DNA of 64,000 nucleotides, from the NCBI RefSeq assembly GCF_036711975.1, contig NC_091976.1, forward strand, positions 19,902,001 to 19,966,000, written 5' to 3'. The DNA comes from Onthophagus taurus. Taxonomy: Eukaryota > Arthropoda > Insecta > Coleoptera > Scarabaeidae. The position numbers and the translations under genes were made by a program. How positions within the stretch are numbered: the stretch's first letter is position 1; every line of letters begins with the position of its first letter. The notes beneath the pieces are model-generated. The model worked only from the letters and a program-made list of their open reading frames with translations, had not been told where the DNA came from and did no database searches. Below, piece after piece: positions 36,301 to 48,300 of this stretch.

Positions 36301-39300
36301 TCGTTATTAATGTTGTGGCTGTATAAAGAAGTATTCTTAAGCAAAGAATCGTTAAGTTAAAACCAAGGGCGAAAAAGATAGTGTCGGTATGACCAATTTC
36401 AAATTCTTGGCAATTGTAGACGATTTGGAAATCTAGACAAATAATCTAGCATACTTTTCGACAGCGTTAGGTTGCACTTGATATAGGTGGTAAGAAAGAG
36501 AGCTTTTTTGTCAGTCTCCCAAATACTGCATTTGTGTACCTAAACTTCCTAATACTCCATTCAATTTATTTAGTATCTTCATGTCTCTTTAGGCAGCACG
36601 TTAAAGTGGAACTCACACGTTGAAAATTGAATCGATAAAACTTGTGTTGTTCAACACAAGTTTCTCAGAGTTTAACCATGTCATTTCAAAGAAACTGAAG
36701 AGCTAAGTCTCTCTCTCTGGATACTCCTTATACTATCAGAACACGTATTTATTAATTCTCTACAGCACATACGTTTCAACATAACTCCTTATACTACTTA
36801 AAGTGGACGACAAAGCATTACTCGATAGTTTGTATGTTACACGTGTGGTTTAAACAACCTCCCATCACTCTATCTACATATACGGCGGAGATAGACTACG
36901 TTTGGTGAGATTTATCAACAAGGAAGTCAATAAGACTTACTTAGCCCTCTGTCTTGTATTTGTATATTAACTTCTTTGAAGCACCTGTTAGGTATTACAG
37001 CCTTCAAAAAGCATTAGTGGAGCGGTATCAGAATCAGAAACGCACCTCTGAACTGCATCTTGACTTAGGCGATCTTTGGATCTTTGGATTTGTTCCATTA
37101 AATATACCGCGGGCTAATATAATGAAAGTATGCAGAAAATTATGAATTGGTATGAATAACGAGTTAGTTGTCTAAAGAACTTTTAAGAAAGTCCTGGGTT
37201 GAAGCAGTGCGGAGGAGGTCTTACCAAATGTGCTTTAAGATTAATCATAAAAATCCTACCTGGACACTGTGAGATGAAACAATAAAATAAATCTTATGCC
37301 ACTGGCAAACGTGAAGGGAATATCTCTAGGTTGGTTGATGTAGTGTAATGTGAGGATGTACTTTCACTTATAGTATACCTATACCAAGCAGAATGTAGAT
37401 ACAATAGCAAATATCATAAAATTATGATTGGGGTACCTAACACTGGAAAGGTGGACAACGATAAATGGCGATTAAAGCGATTAAAGATGATAGATATACA
37501 AAGTATGTAGATATGAGCGGGATTTGATGACACATTATTATTAACTCTATTTAATATACTTACAACTAACATATATACTGCGGTGAGAAGGACAGGGGAA
37601 GGTATATGACTTTAATTGAATTAAAAAATTATATTTGTAATATATAAACATTAAGTTATAATGCTCAATTTCTAAGAAATGTTACCTTATTTAAACAGTC
37701 TATCTATTTATCTATATGGACAATGTCATCTGTGTATTTACTGTTGCATTTAGTTTACTTTTACTGTTTAATAAGGAAATATTTATGTTTATTTTTATGG
37801 TTATTTATCAAGGATTTAAGTTACTTTGCGATATAGACTTTTCACTAATATGAACAATGAAGGAGGAAAGTTTTTAATCTCAATTTTGTGTGAGGTTTAA
37901 TCCTTTAATGAAAATGAATGAAACAAATCCACAAATACTTTTTATTTATTTATTTTTTAAATGACCCATAAGTTCTTTTGTGGGTATTTACACCATAGAC
38001 GTAAAAAAAAACAATTGTACAAACATTTATTAGATGATAACCACATATAAATTACGATTATGATTCTTCGACGATCAAGTAATCATACATACCTTCGGCA
38101 GCTGGAGCACCTTCTGCTGGTGCAGCACCTTTAATTTTATTATAAATTTGTAAATTTTAATCTAATTGTAAGCTCATTTGATTGTATTATTACCTTCAGC
38201 TGGTGGGGCTCCTTCAGTTGGTGGTGCACCCTCAGCTGGGGGAGCACCCTCAGCGGGAGCGGCTCCTTCTGCTGGAGCTCCTTCAGCTGGTGGTGCTCCT
38301 TCTGCGGGTGCCTCTCCTTCAGCTGGAGGTGCGCCTTCGGCTGGAGCTGCACCTTCAGCTGGAGGAGCTCCTTCTGCGGGTGCTTCTCCTTCAGCTGGAG
38401 GTGCGCCTTCTGCAGGAGGTGCCCCTTCAGCTGGGGGAGCTGCTTCGCCTTCTGGTTTTGGTTCGCCTTCGGCTGGTGGAGGTGCTTCGCCTTCTGCGGG
38501 TGCTGGTGCTGCTTCGCTTTCAGCTGGAGCAGCTGCTGCTTCAGCTGGAGCTATTTTTTTTTATATTATAATTTGCTATTGAACATATTTTCAAATTTTT
38601 TTACCTTCTGCTGCGGGTTCTGGTTCATCCTCCTAAAGGAAGTTTAAGATTTCCAAATTTGATTAATTTGATTCATTTTAAGGTAACAAATAAGGATGGT
38701 GACGAGAAGACAAGGTAACAAAAGACAAAAACGCACAAGAATAATTATTTATAACGTACTTAATTTATAAATAAGGTTCCAGACACAAGAAGGGGACGTA
38801 AATACATAAGGAGTTCGTGCAAAACTACTTCTTTAACATTCTGTTTTTTTTTTAACAATACAATTGTATTACAAAATATACGTCAAATCTTCAACATAAA
38901 TTTACAGATATTAATAAGTAAGGAGATGGGTGCTTCATGCCTCTGCTTCTTGTACCTTCTTTTCGTCCTTCTTGGTCCAATCTGGTTTTTTCTGTAAATA
39001 TTTCGAAAAAAATAATTAGCAACTAACAACTAATTTTTAACGCAATCTAATTATTATTAATTGCGTTAAATTGTTGGTTCAAAAACGTTAAATGTGCCCT
39101 TAAAAAAGAAAATTCAAAATCTGTGCAGATTGTGTAACAAATCATGTAAAAATGGATTATTTATTATTAGGTGTACACCTCGTGCCTACTAAGTAATACT
39201 GGAATGAAATTTGGTGCATTTTAAAAAGTATATAAAGAAAAAGTCTTTATAATATGTACAAATTGCGTGTAGTACCGATTTCAGCGCGGCGCCAGCTTCA

Positions 39301-42300
39301 GCCTTCTGAAAAAAACAATTAAAACAGAAGCGATTTTAGCTTGGTAGACATAAACAGAACAAAATTAGATATAGAGGCGAGATTTTTATATGCTGAAATC
39401 ATGCGAATGCAAAGCTTTGTAGCTCACCTTTAACGTTATAATAGAAAAAAAGAAGAGAGCAAAAAATAGACGAAGAAATTGTATTAGACAAAAAATTAGA
39501 CGACAAAAAATAGTCATAAAGTAAAGAAAAAATTACTCGAAGAGCAACAAAAAAAATTTAGCAAGAATTGATTTAATAATCATGTTTTTTTCTTTTTAGA
39601 GTTTATTTACACCTTATAACATATATTAAAATAGCGGTTTTTTTTTTAATTTTCTGCTGAGTTTCAGAGTAAAATAAAAAGTATCTTTGCTTGAATCATC
39701 CTCATTTCTTCTGCCAATCAGCTTTCTCGGCTTTCTTTGTCTGTAGAAAAACATTACAAATTGGACAAGGGGAACTAAACTATTAAAAACACTACGTTTC
39801 TAAACTTAAATAACACCGGGTTAACTGAAGGTAACCAAATTTAGAAACTTGTTTTTCTTTGCTCGATTAAGTCAGATGATTACGTCCACAAAAATCTTGC
39901 CAAGAGATCTTGGCAAAATAACTTACAACAAAGTAACCAATTCTAAATTTGGAATGATTTAAAGTTTAAAAACGTAAATCAACTAATTTACATGAACTAA
40001 ATCATATTTACATAAGGGAAACACCAAAAATGTCATAAAAAAAATCTCTGTATAAATACCTCTTTATCCTCTTCTTCAAGGGTGAACTCCTTCTTCTTGA
40101 CGACCTTGAGTTGATTACGGAAGTTGAATTCAGCGGCTTTCTTTTGAAGTTTAGCAAATTTGTTTTCGTATTTCGAAACCTTTTTCAATGTTGGTTTAAC
40201 GCTGTATTGACAAAAAAATTGATGATTATTTTAGATTATTTTTTTGTTAAATGACTTACAATTTGCCTCTTAGGTCGTTTACTTGGCTGTTCAAGTCGGA
40301 AATCTAAAAAATTTGTTGATTTATTATTATTTGTTTTATTTAAATTGAAAAAAAAGTTTTAATGAAGAATATAATGGTTTTTATAAGACTTTGTTTTATA
40401 AAATTTTGCTTAATTAATGTTTTAAGAATATTTTGGCAAACAAAATTTTGAAGAATCGGTAGATTAGGTAAATTTTTCAGGAATGATGAGTGGAATTGCA
40501 ACACTGTATGTTGTAAAAATCTGATTTGGCCACATTTAGCTGATTACATCATGCCTAAATAGAAGTGTTGAAACAAATGTCATCAATGTAGCAAGATTTT
40601 TTCGTTTATGTCGAGAAACTTGTGTTGGACATAAATTGCATGCAATAACTCGGCAATATAACTTGTTTTGACAGAATGTATCTCCTCTTTTAACATAGTC
40701 TCAAACACTAAATCAGATTTTTTTGTTTTGGTTAAGATATCTTAAAAATCCGACATAATGGATCGATTCTTAGTTCTGATTTAAATCTAGCTTGTCAAAA
40801 ATCTTCAGAAACTTTAAACTATGTCTTGTTCCATCTCATAGTGCAGTTAAATCACCGCAGCCAGTCTCTTATTTGAGATAGGACCAATCTCAGGCAGAAC
40901 CTGATAGGACGTGATCATTACCCACTTGTCACGGTGATTTATAACTATACTTTTAGTTTAGTCTTATAAAAATCATTGAATAAAAAATAAAAATTTTTAA
41001 TAGAAGTGTTAAAAGTTATGAAGATATAAAGTTTACAAAGTTAACACTTCTATTTAAAAAATAAGACAATAACAATCATGCAAAAAGTGGTTGGTGATGT
41101 GTAACTACGACAAAAACAAAGTAGAAAAAAACAACACTGGATAAAAAACAACACGCAGCCAATTTAAGAAGAGAAAACAAAAACAATGACATTAAAATGT
41201 GGTTAATAGCTACTAGAAAATTAGTTAACACATAAGGTTTCTGTTAAATAAGAAAATTGAAACTAGAAATATATATGGTTATGCGCGATGCTTAAACATA
41301 ATAAAGAATAGGTCTATAACAGTATGTAGATATGGAAAGGTGAGGCTCTACTCTCTAATTTTTAAATCGAAGTGGAAAATCTAAACAAAATGCTACATTA
41401 ATTAAAAAAAACAATGTCAAAAACAAAAGTATGTACAGTATACAGCCCTGGAGAAATATCAAAAATTATAATTATTTCTCGGTGTAAAAAAGACGGATAG
41501 AAAAACGACGCTTTTTTTTTAAATGCCGCTGGTCTAAACACAGCTTTATTGTCCCTTATCGACAGAGCATTATACAAAAAAGGCGTAGAAATACAAAAGA
41601 AACGGGAACAGAATCTGCCATTAGATACAAAATCGTACGACGAAAACTGATAAAAACAAATAGAGAAAAAAATTAAATGAACATATAACTACTTCTACAA
41701 ACTCTCTCGCTTTCTACACAAAAAAGTTATCCACAAAAAAATCTGATTAACAAAACAAAAAATATGTTTGGGGGATGATCGTCTCAAGCATGGCGCTTCG
41801 AACTTAAACTTATTTTTTTTTTTAATTGTTGCAGGTTCCGAGTCCAGAAGTCGCTTCTTTACGTTTGAGTAGCGATTTGGAACGTCTCTCACTCTCGCTA
41901 TTTTAATCCACAGTTTAATTATTTTAAATGTACATCCAATTCAGTTTCCGCTCGTAAGCATGAAGGGCCATGCCGTAGAGGTGAGAGGGGAACAAGCAAA
42001 AAATCCATATTTTGTTAATCAGAAATCAAAAAAATTTTTTTTATCTAAAATTCTAAAGCTGCAGGATTGGAAAATGGGGTTTGGTTTTGTTTGTCTTGTA
42101 CATTTTTTCTAGGTATAGGAAAAAACTACTGCGTCATCATCAGTTAAATGTGTGTCTACAAGCTCTCAACGTGATGAAACTATGTACAAATGGGGAGCTG
42201 GTTTTTTTACCATGGTTGTGCTGGTTAGTCGTTATTAAAAATCTGTGGAGTTTCTTAATGTGGAGGGATACGGCGTAACACTTCATGTGTTTATATGAAT

Positions 42301-45300
42301 TAACGTAAAAAAAAAACACCTCAAAAACAATTTTTAGGAGGTTACGAGTGAAATCCGGGAATTAAACGTATATAAGAAACTATCTATTAATTTTTTTTAA
42401 AAAATTTTGATTAAGATTGTTTCTTATAAATGTTAAAATGGATTTTTTGATGAGAAGCTGTTAAACTGTCACTCGAACACGGAAGAATTGAGTGTGTCTT
42501 TTGGGATATTTTTTTTTAATTTTCGTTCGATCGTAGGACTCTTTTTGTAATTAATACCTCCCAGTCGCGCTTTCGGACTTCGCGTTCCAAATCCCACTTC
42601 TGCTCTTCGCAAATGTACATGCGTTTGTAATAATCCTCCAGGATCTTCTTGAGCGTTCCTACAAACAACGGGAATCGGAACCAAATATCAGCACTTTGAT
42701 TAACTTTAAGCAAAACACTCTGTTCCCTTTTTTTGATAACGATAAAATTTTTGAATAGGTACAATTTTTTTATTCATATACAAAAATTTCCTGTAAAGTG
42801 ATCTTAAATTACAAGTACAAACATTACTAACTAATTATATTGGATGATTTGTTTTTGAAAGAAAATTTCATAGTAATATGTTTCTTATAAATTAATTAAA
42901 TTATTATTTAGAATGTCATTTGTAAATAATTTAATAACATTTAGAAGATAAAATGAAGTTGAAATCATCTTGTTTACTTATTTGCTTATTCAACATATCT
43001 TTGTGATAGAGAATGCTGCGGCTCACTCGAATTCTGCTCATATTAACATATCTTCTACAATTTATTCACAAATTTTTCCACAAAACTTTTGCAAAATACT
43101 TGGGGCAGCGAAAATGGCCAAAATGTGTTAGTGCATCAAAGGTTACATTACATCCCAACAGACTTATAAGGTGCAAACTTATAAGTTGATTTTGATACAC
43201 TGCAAACTACATATCACTGCATTGGTTTATGGCTATTACTAACTATATCTTTTTCTGACAAACATTTTATTTTCTGGCGAAACTCTTATAGGTTGAGTTG
43301 AATTTTTAAAAAATTTTAATTGGGCTGTAGAGTACAAACATCTATTCTTCCTTAGATCTATATCTAATCAGATAAGGTAGAGACACCATTCTTTCATAGT
43401 TTGAAAACATCATTATCTTGCCACGTCACTGCCAAGGTTGAGTGTAGGAAACCAAACCAATAATCAAATATACCACATTCTTTTTTGGAGGTCTTTATAA
43501 TCTTAAATTACATATGCTGTCATATCTCTCGAGATGTCATAGTTGATCTTATGCCCATCTGTTTTAGTTAAAAAGGAGTCGAAATAAAATTTGGAAAGCT
43601 AAAGGCAAAGTATAGAATTGCGATCTACGTCTATCCGGATTATATTTACCAACGCCAAACTAGTGGGTCAACATATAAAAGAAAATTAAGGTCATTTATA
43701 TGCACAATGTCATCTTGTATTAATATAGATAGAGCTACATTGAGATACTAAAGAGTCAAACAGATGTGGAGTACAGATTCAGTTAATTATCGGTCAGGAT
43801 TTATCTGCTTAATCATTCTTGATGCTGATTTGGCCATCATGAGTAATATCAAGCAGAGATGACAAAATCAATCACCGTCACCTGAGCTGATAACCATGGT
43901 TAAAAAAATAACTGCCGAAAACATATTGTGCAAGTTAATTCCTTGTCATGGTGGCAACTGCGAAGCAGGTCAAAGATGGCACTCGATAGAATAATGTCTT
44001 TTGCCAGCATGAACACCGGTAGCTTCCTGAATAATACTTGGGGGACCTAGAAGCCAGACTGGTGTGCTTTCGCAGAACTAACTGTAAAATTATATACATA
44101 TAAAACATAGATTTAATTGAGGGAGTCATAAAGATGAAGGGTTTGAATAAGATAAACTATAAACGAGAGAGTCTGATTCTAGATCAGATGTTATTAATCT
44201 TTCCTTTCAAGTGATTCTGTATTCTATAAAAGAATTAGGTTGAATGATTTAGTCATCAATCCAGTAAAGTAATTACTTGGAGGTGATAATCGCCTTGATC
44301 ATAATCCCCATATTGAAAGTATCAATCCCAAGACAAAATGAACGCTATGGCCAATAGTCTTCTTGGACTTTATGCCATACTTTGAAAAAATGTGACTTCT
44401 CTTTTTTCCTGCCTATAACTTGTCTAATAAGGAATGTGGATGAGATTACGGCACTAACTACAACAAAACGCTACATGAGCCACACCTTACATACAATCCC
44501 AAAGTTATCAAATGCTTAGCTGGTTTCGTATAAAGCCTCTTTTCATATTATTAATGTTATAGCTGAGGTTTACTCAACATTGTTTTAGCAATCAATATTG
44601 ACTTAGCAAATTAACAAAATTTTTAGGAAACACATTTACATAACTTTTTCATTCAATATCATCCAAAATAATTTCTTAAATAGTAAGGTTTGTATGTAAA
44701 ATTTAAGAACTACACTAATATTTGCATATCATTTTTCTAAAGCTTTCTATCTATTGAAAATAAATTAATAACCTTATTAATAACATAATATTTCATATTT
44801 AATCCTAATTATTTTTTTTGTATCGATAGATATGTATCCATGGCTGAATTTGTATAAATATATTGATAAAAAGGAAAAAAAAATAGGTTTTAATTTCACC
44901 ACAGTCTTTGGTGGAGAATAATGTATCTTTTTTTTTCTAAAAAGAGAGTTTTCTTTACCTAAGCAGTTTATGTTTCGCGTAGAAACAACGTAGCTGGCCA
45001 CATATTTACAATGAGGCCTCCTTAAATAGGCGATCTATTTCGGGATTTTTAAAAATACTAACATAGAGAACTGGGAATTCGGTTTTTTGGGCGCGACCCA
45101 GAAATAGATCGCGTATTTATGGCCTGCCCGTAGTTAGATACTAAAGAAAAAATCTCTACTCTGTAAAATTCAATTAATAAAATTAAATATAAACTTCATT
45201 CGGATGCAATTTGTATAAGGTGTGAACTAATTCTTTGGTAATGAATTGAAAAAATTAAAATTAAATAAAAATGTTGACTATTTTCTTGTACCTCATACGA

Positions 45301-48300
45301 TTTACATTTCTCTATCCATTCTAGGTCAAATTTATCTCCTTCTAGGTCTTTAATTTTGTTCCAATAAGTTTGACAAATAGTTTGTAGTTCAGCTAGAATA
45401 AATATATAATGAATAATCTTTGTTTTTGATTTGAATAAGGATTTTTGGTGGTTTTTCATTTTTTGTTGGTTTCTTTGGTGAAGTGGATTTGGATATTTAG
45501 GATGTTTTTTTTAAGCTAAGCATTAAGCCTAAATGTATTTCTAAGAAAACAATCGAGTGAATCTCCCATTTGGACCGTTAAGAAAAAAAATTGTGTATGT
45601 ACACCATTGATATTAAACATATATCAAAAAAAAATTAAAAAAAGGACAAATACAGCGCCTATTGAAAAAAAATAACAAAAATAAAACGAACACGTTGTGC
45701 GAAAAAGCTTTTACGCCCTGTGCTTAATCTCTGTTTGAGGCTTATGCAAAACTCTTTAATTTATCATTTAATCGTGTTTCCTTCTACCTGGAAATCTCTG
45801 AACTCGACTTCCTTTTCCAAGTCGTATTTCTCATTTTCCAATACCCCGATTCGTTTGTAGTACTGTTCGCAGTACCCTTTAATACTCGCTAGAAAAAGTT
45901 TTATAGAAAAAAAGAAAACGGTTAATGATGATTTTTCATATTATTTATAGAGAGTAAACGTGGTTGGGGTTTTGGGGCTTTTCCTCGATTTTCCTATCAC
46001 CTTTTTTCGAAGTTGAAATAAAATAAAACTAAAAATTAAAATTAATTTACGAAGAAGAAATAATGAAAAATGGGGAATTTATGCAAACGTCCTGATTTTG
46101 ATGAGAAATCTTTTTTTTTATTTATTCAGGATGATTAAACGTGAGAGAGAGAGCTCAGAGGTATCTTGTTACCTCATGAACTAAAAATACGATTTGGCAT
46201 GGTAAACAAGAAGCGTTGCAAGCATGCCATTCAAAAAAAAGAAAAGCCCGCGATAACCGTTTTTTTTAAATTTTATATCTTCTTATTGTTGCTTTATTTT
46301 TCATAAAGAAATCTAAAAATTCATGCCGCAATGTTTTAAAACAGGGTGGTAGCGATCCATCAAAACGTCAATTATTAAAATGATTAACAAAAAAAGTAAA
46401 AAAAATTAAAGAAAAAAGAAAGAAAAACTCGAATATAGGCCGTGCACTGATTTGACAAATTGTTACGTAAACGTAGCGGGGCTAACCTCTCCATCTTTAA
46501 GGCGAACCAAGTACTCCAAATCGTACTTTAAATTCTCCAAATTGCAGATTTTGTCATTGTAATTCCTGCAGATAGATTTTAGGCTTTCTACGGGGAGAGA
46601 AACACCAGAAAAGGTTGCCGTTTAACAATAGTGTACTTTATCAGGACAGAGAGAAAGAAAAGAAAAAAAAAGATGGATCGAGATATATTGTTGTAGTTAT
46701 TGTTTGTCTGTGATGGAAAAGTTTTTTTTGTTGAGTATTTTTTTATTGAACTGTTTGTGTGTGTATGTGTATTAGAAATTTAAAAAAATCTTATTTATTT
46801 CAAAATAACAAAACAATTTTAAGTTGATTTTGAAATAAATTAGATTTAATTTTTAAATTTTTTTGATTTTTAGAAATGAAGAGAGAAATGAAGATACGTC
46901 TTTTGAAAGAAAAATGAAGCTGGTTCAATCCTACCTTCATTGGCGTCGTCGATGAGTTTTGGTTTTCCGCAACGTTCCTCAATGATGCGTCTACGTTCAG
47001 CAGCTTTACGTTCTTGTTCTTTCTTCAATTCCTCAGCGGCTTTCTTTCTCAACAATAACTATATTCGAGAAACAATACGTTGATTAATGATACTCTTTTT
47101 TGATATAACATATTGATTTTTACCCTAAGCTTCTTCTTCCTTTCAGGTGTCATGAAACCCTTCTTGGCCTTTTTAGCTTTGGAGGCCTCTTCCATACGGG
47201 CTCTCACCTCGGCCCTTTTGCGGTCGATTTCCGCCTGCTTCTTCTTCTTTTCCTGTTAAAAACATAATTATTTAAATATTGAATTTTGAATCAAAATGAA
47301 TTTGTGGTAGAAAAAAGGTGATAAAACCTGCGTAAGGATTGTACCTCATCGATCTTTTTTTTCTGAAAGAAAAAAAGAAAAATTAAATTAGTTTTTTTAT
47401 TTTATTATAGATCAACTTTTGAATACGAGAAGACAAAAGTGTTTGTTTTTGCGTAGTTTTGTGATAGATGCAAATATTAAAGTTGCCGTGAGATGGTAGA
47501 AGGCACCATGCAGAATACATGTCATATCTAGAAAAAGAATGTTTTGCCACAAAGGTAGCAAAGTGTGGCTGCTCGATTTACAACTTAGGGGATCATTAAT
47601 TGATCTTGGATTTTGCTAATATTACAAAATTGGCAACAAATTCGTTCGACATTTTGCTGTGTGGGAAAAAATTACAAGATGTTGAAAGTAAAGCTGATGT
47701 GACTGGACTTAAGAAGAACGTTTACTATTCAGAAGTATTCCAGAAGTCAGCCTGTGAGTCCTCGAAATGGTCATGTTTCCTTTGATTGTCAGAAGCTTGA
47801 CAAACCTAACTAAAGGAATTTAATTAGAATGCTAATGTAAAATTTTTCATGACTAGGTCAGGTATGTAGAAAACAGAGGACACAACACATATCAAAACTT
47901 GATACAATGCATAAATTTGGAAATGATAAAACGTGTATTGGGAATGCTTGTGAAAGACTTTGCCAGAGGAAATATTAGACAACTTGGACAACCAAGTCAA
48001 CAACAAAATTTCTTTTTATAGATACACCAGAGGTCTAGTTCTCAATAAAAACGGGATCCATACACTAACCTCTTTCATGCTAACTTAATATATAGATCTA
48101 CAAACACAAAGAACTTATAATCCAATATAACAAAATCCCTATCACAGAAGATCCAATATGCAACGTAAAAGGTCTTATAATACCAATATAGTACAAATAA
48201 AAAATATGTTGTAATCTCATTATCATAGAAATTGCCATCTCTAAGAATATCAACCCAACCCAAACACTCATCAGACCACCACTCAACTATTTAGCCAACT

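Larger units (their letters stand above)
33400..38632 (-). other. Pro-Ala-Glu-rich 3' exon set of troponin I (heavy isoform extension)
   Basis: Six minus-strand exons follow each other in frame: 38632-38605 ([10 protein letters not shown] start), 38550-38194 (357 nt), 38128-38093 (36 nt), 33771-33718 (54 nt), 33661-33470 (192 nt) and 33410-33400 (AAA, stop). They encode 225 residues made almost only of Ala, Pro, Glu and Gly, mostly as GAPPAEG and GEAPAEG units in the first big exon and EAAPAEA-type units in the last. The four middle exons are all multiples of three and all phase 1-1, so any may be skipped without a frameshift. They connect to troponin I through a GTACAA donor inside the [12 protein letters not shown] exon. 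A minus-strand AATAAA at 33388-33383 follows the stop. In the bug Lethocerus, troponin H is reported to be troponin I with a Pro-Ala-rich extension, whereas in Drosophila such extensions are on tropomyosin; this is my recollection of the literature. Linkage here is inferred from phase and proximity, not from transcripts. Confidence 0.82.
42558..46587 (-). other. four mutually exclusive 101-nt exons of troponin I
   Basis: Exons 46587-46487, 45888-45788, 45392-45292 and 42658-42558 are each exactly 101 nt, each start in phase 1 and end in phase 0, so only one at a time keeps frame with the flanking exons. Each encodes a variant of the same segment: for example [60 protein letters not shown] and [20 protein letters not shown]. 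This is the region of fly troponin I where four alternative exons 6 occur, giving muscle-type-specific isoforms. Donors vary (GTTAGC, GTAGAA, GTACAA, GTATTA), all weak, which suits regulated choice. Confidence 0.93.

Noticed and set aside
33427-38582. Plus-strand Gly/Ala/Ser and Leu-rich frames opposite the Pro-Ala exons
   Set aside because: They are antisense shadows of the in-phase troponin I exons; splice sites support the minus strand.
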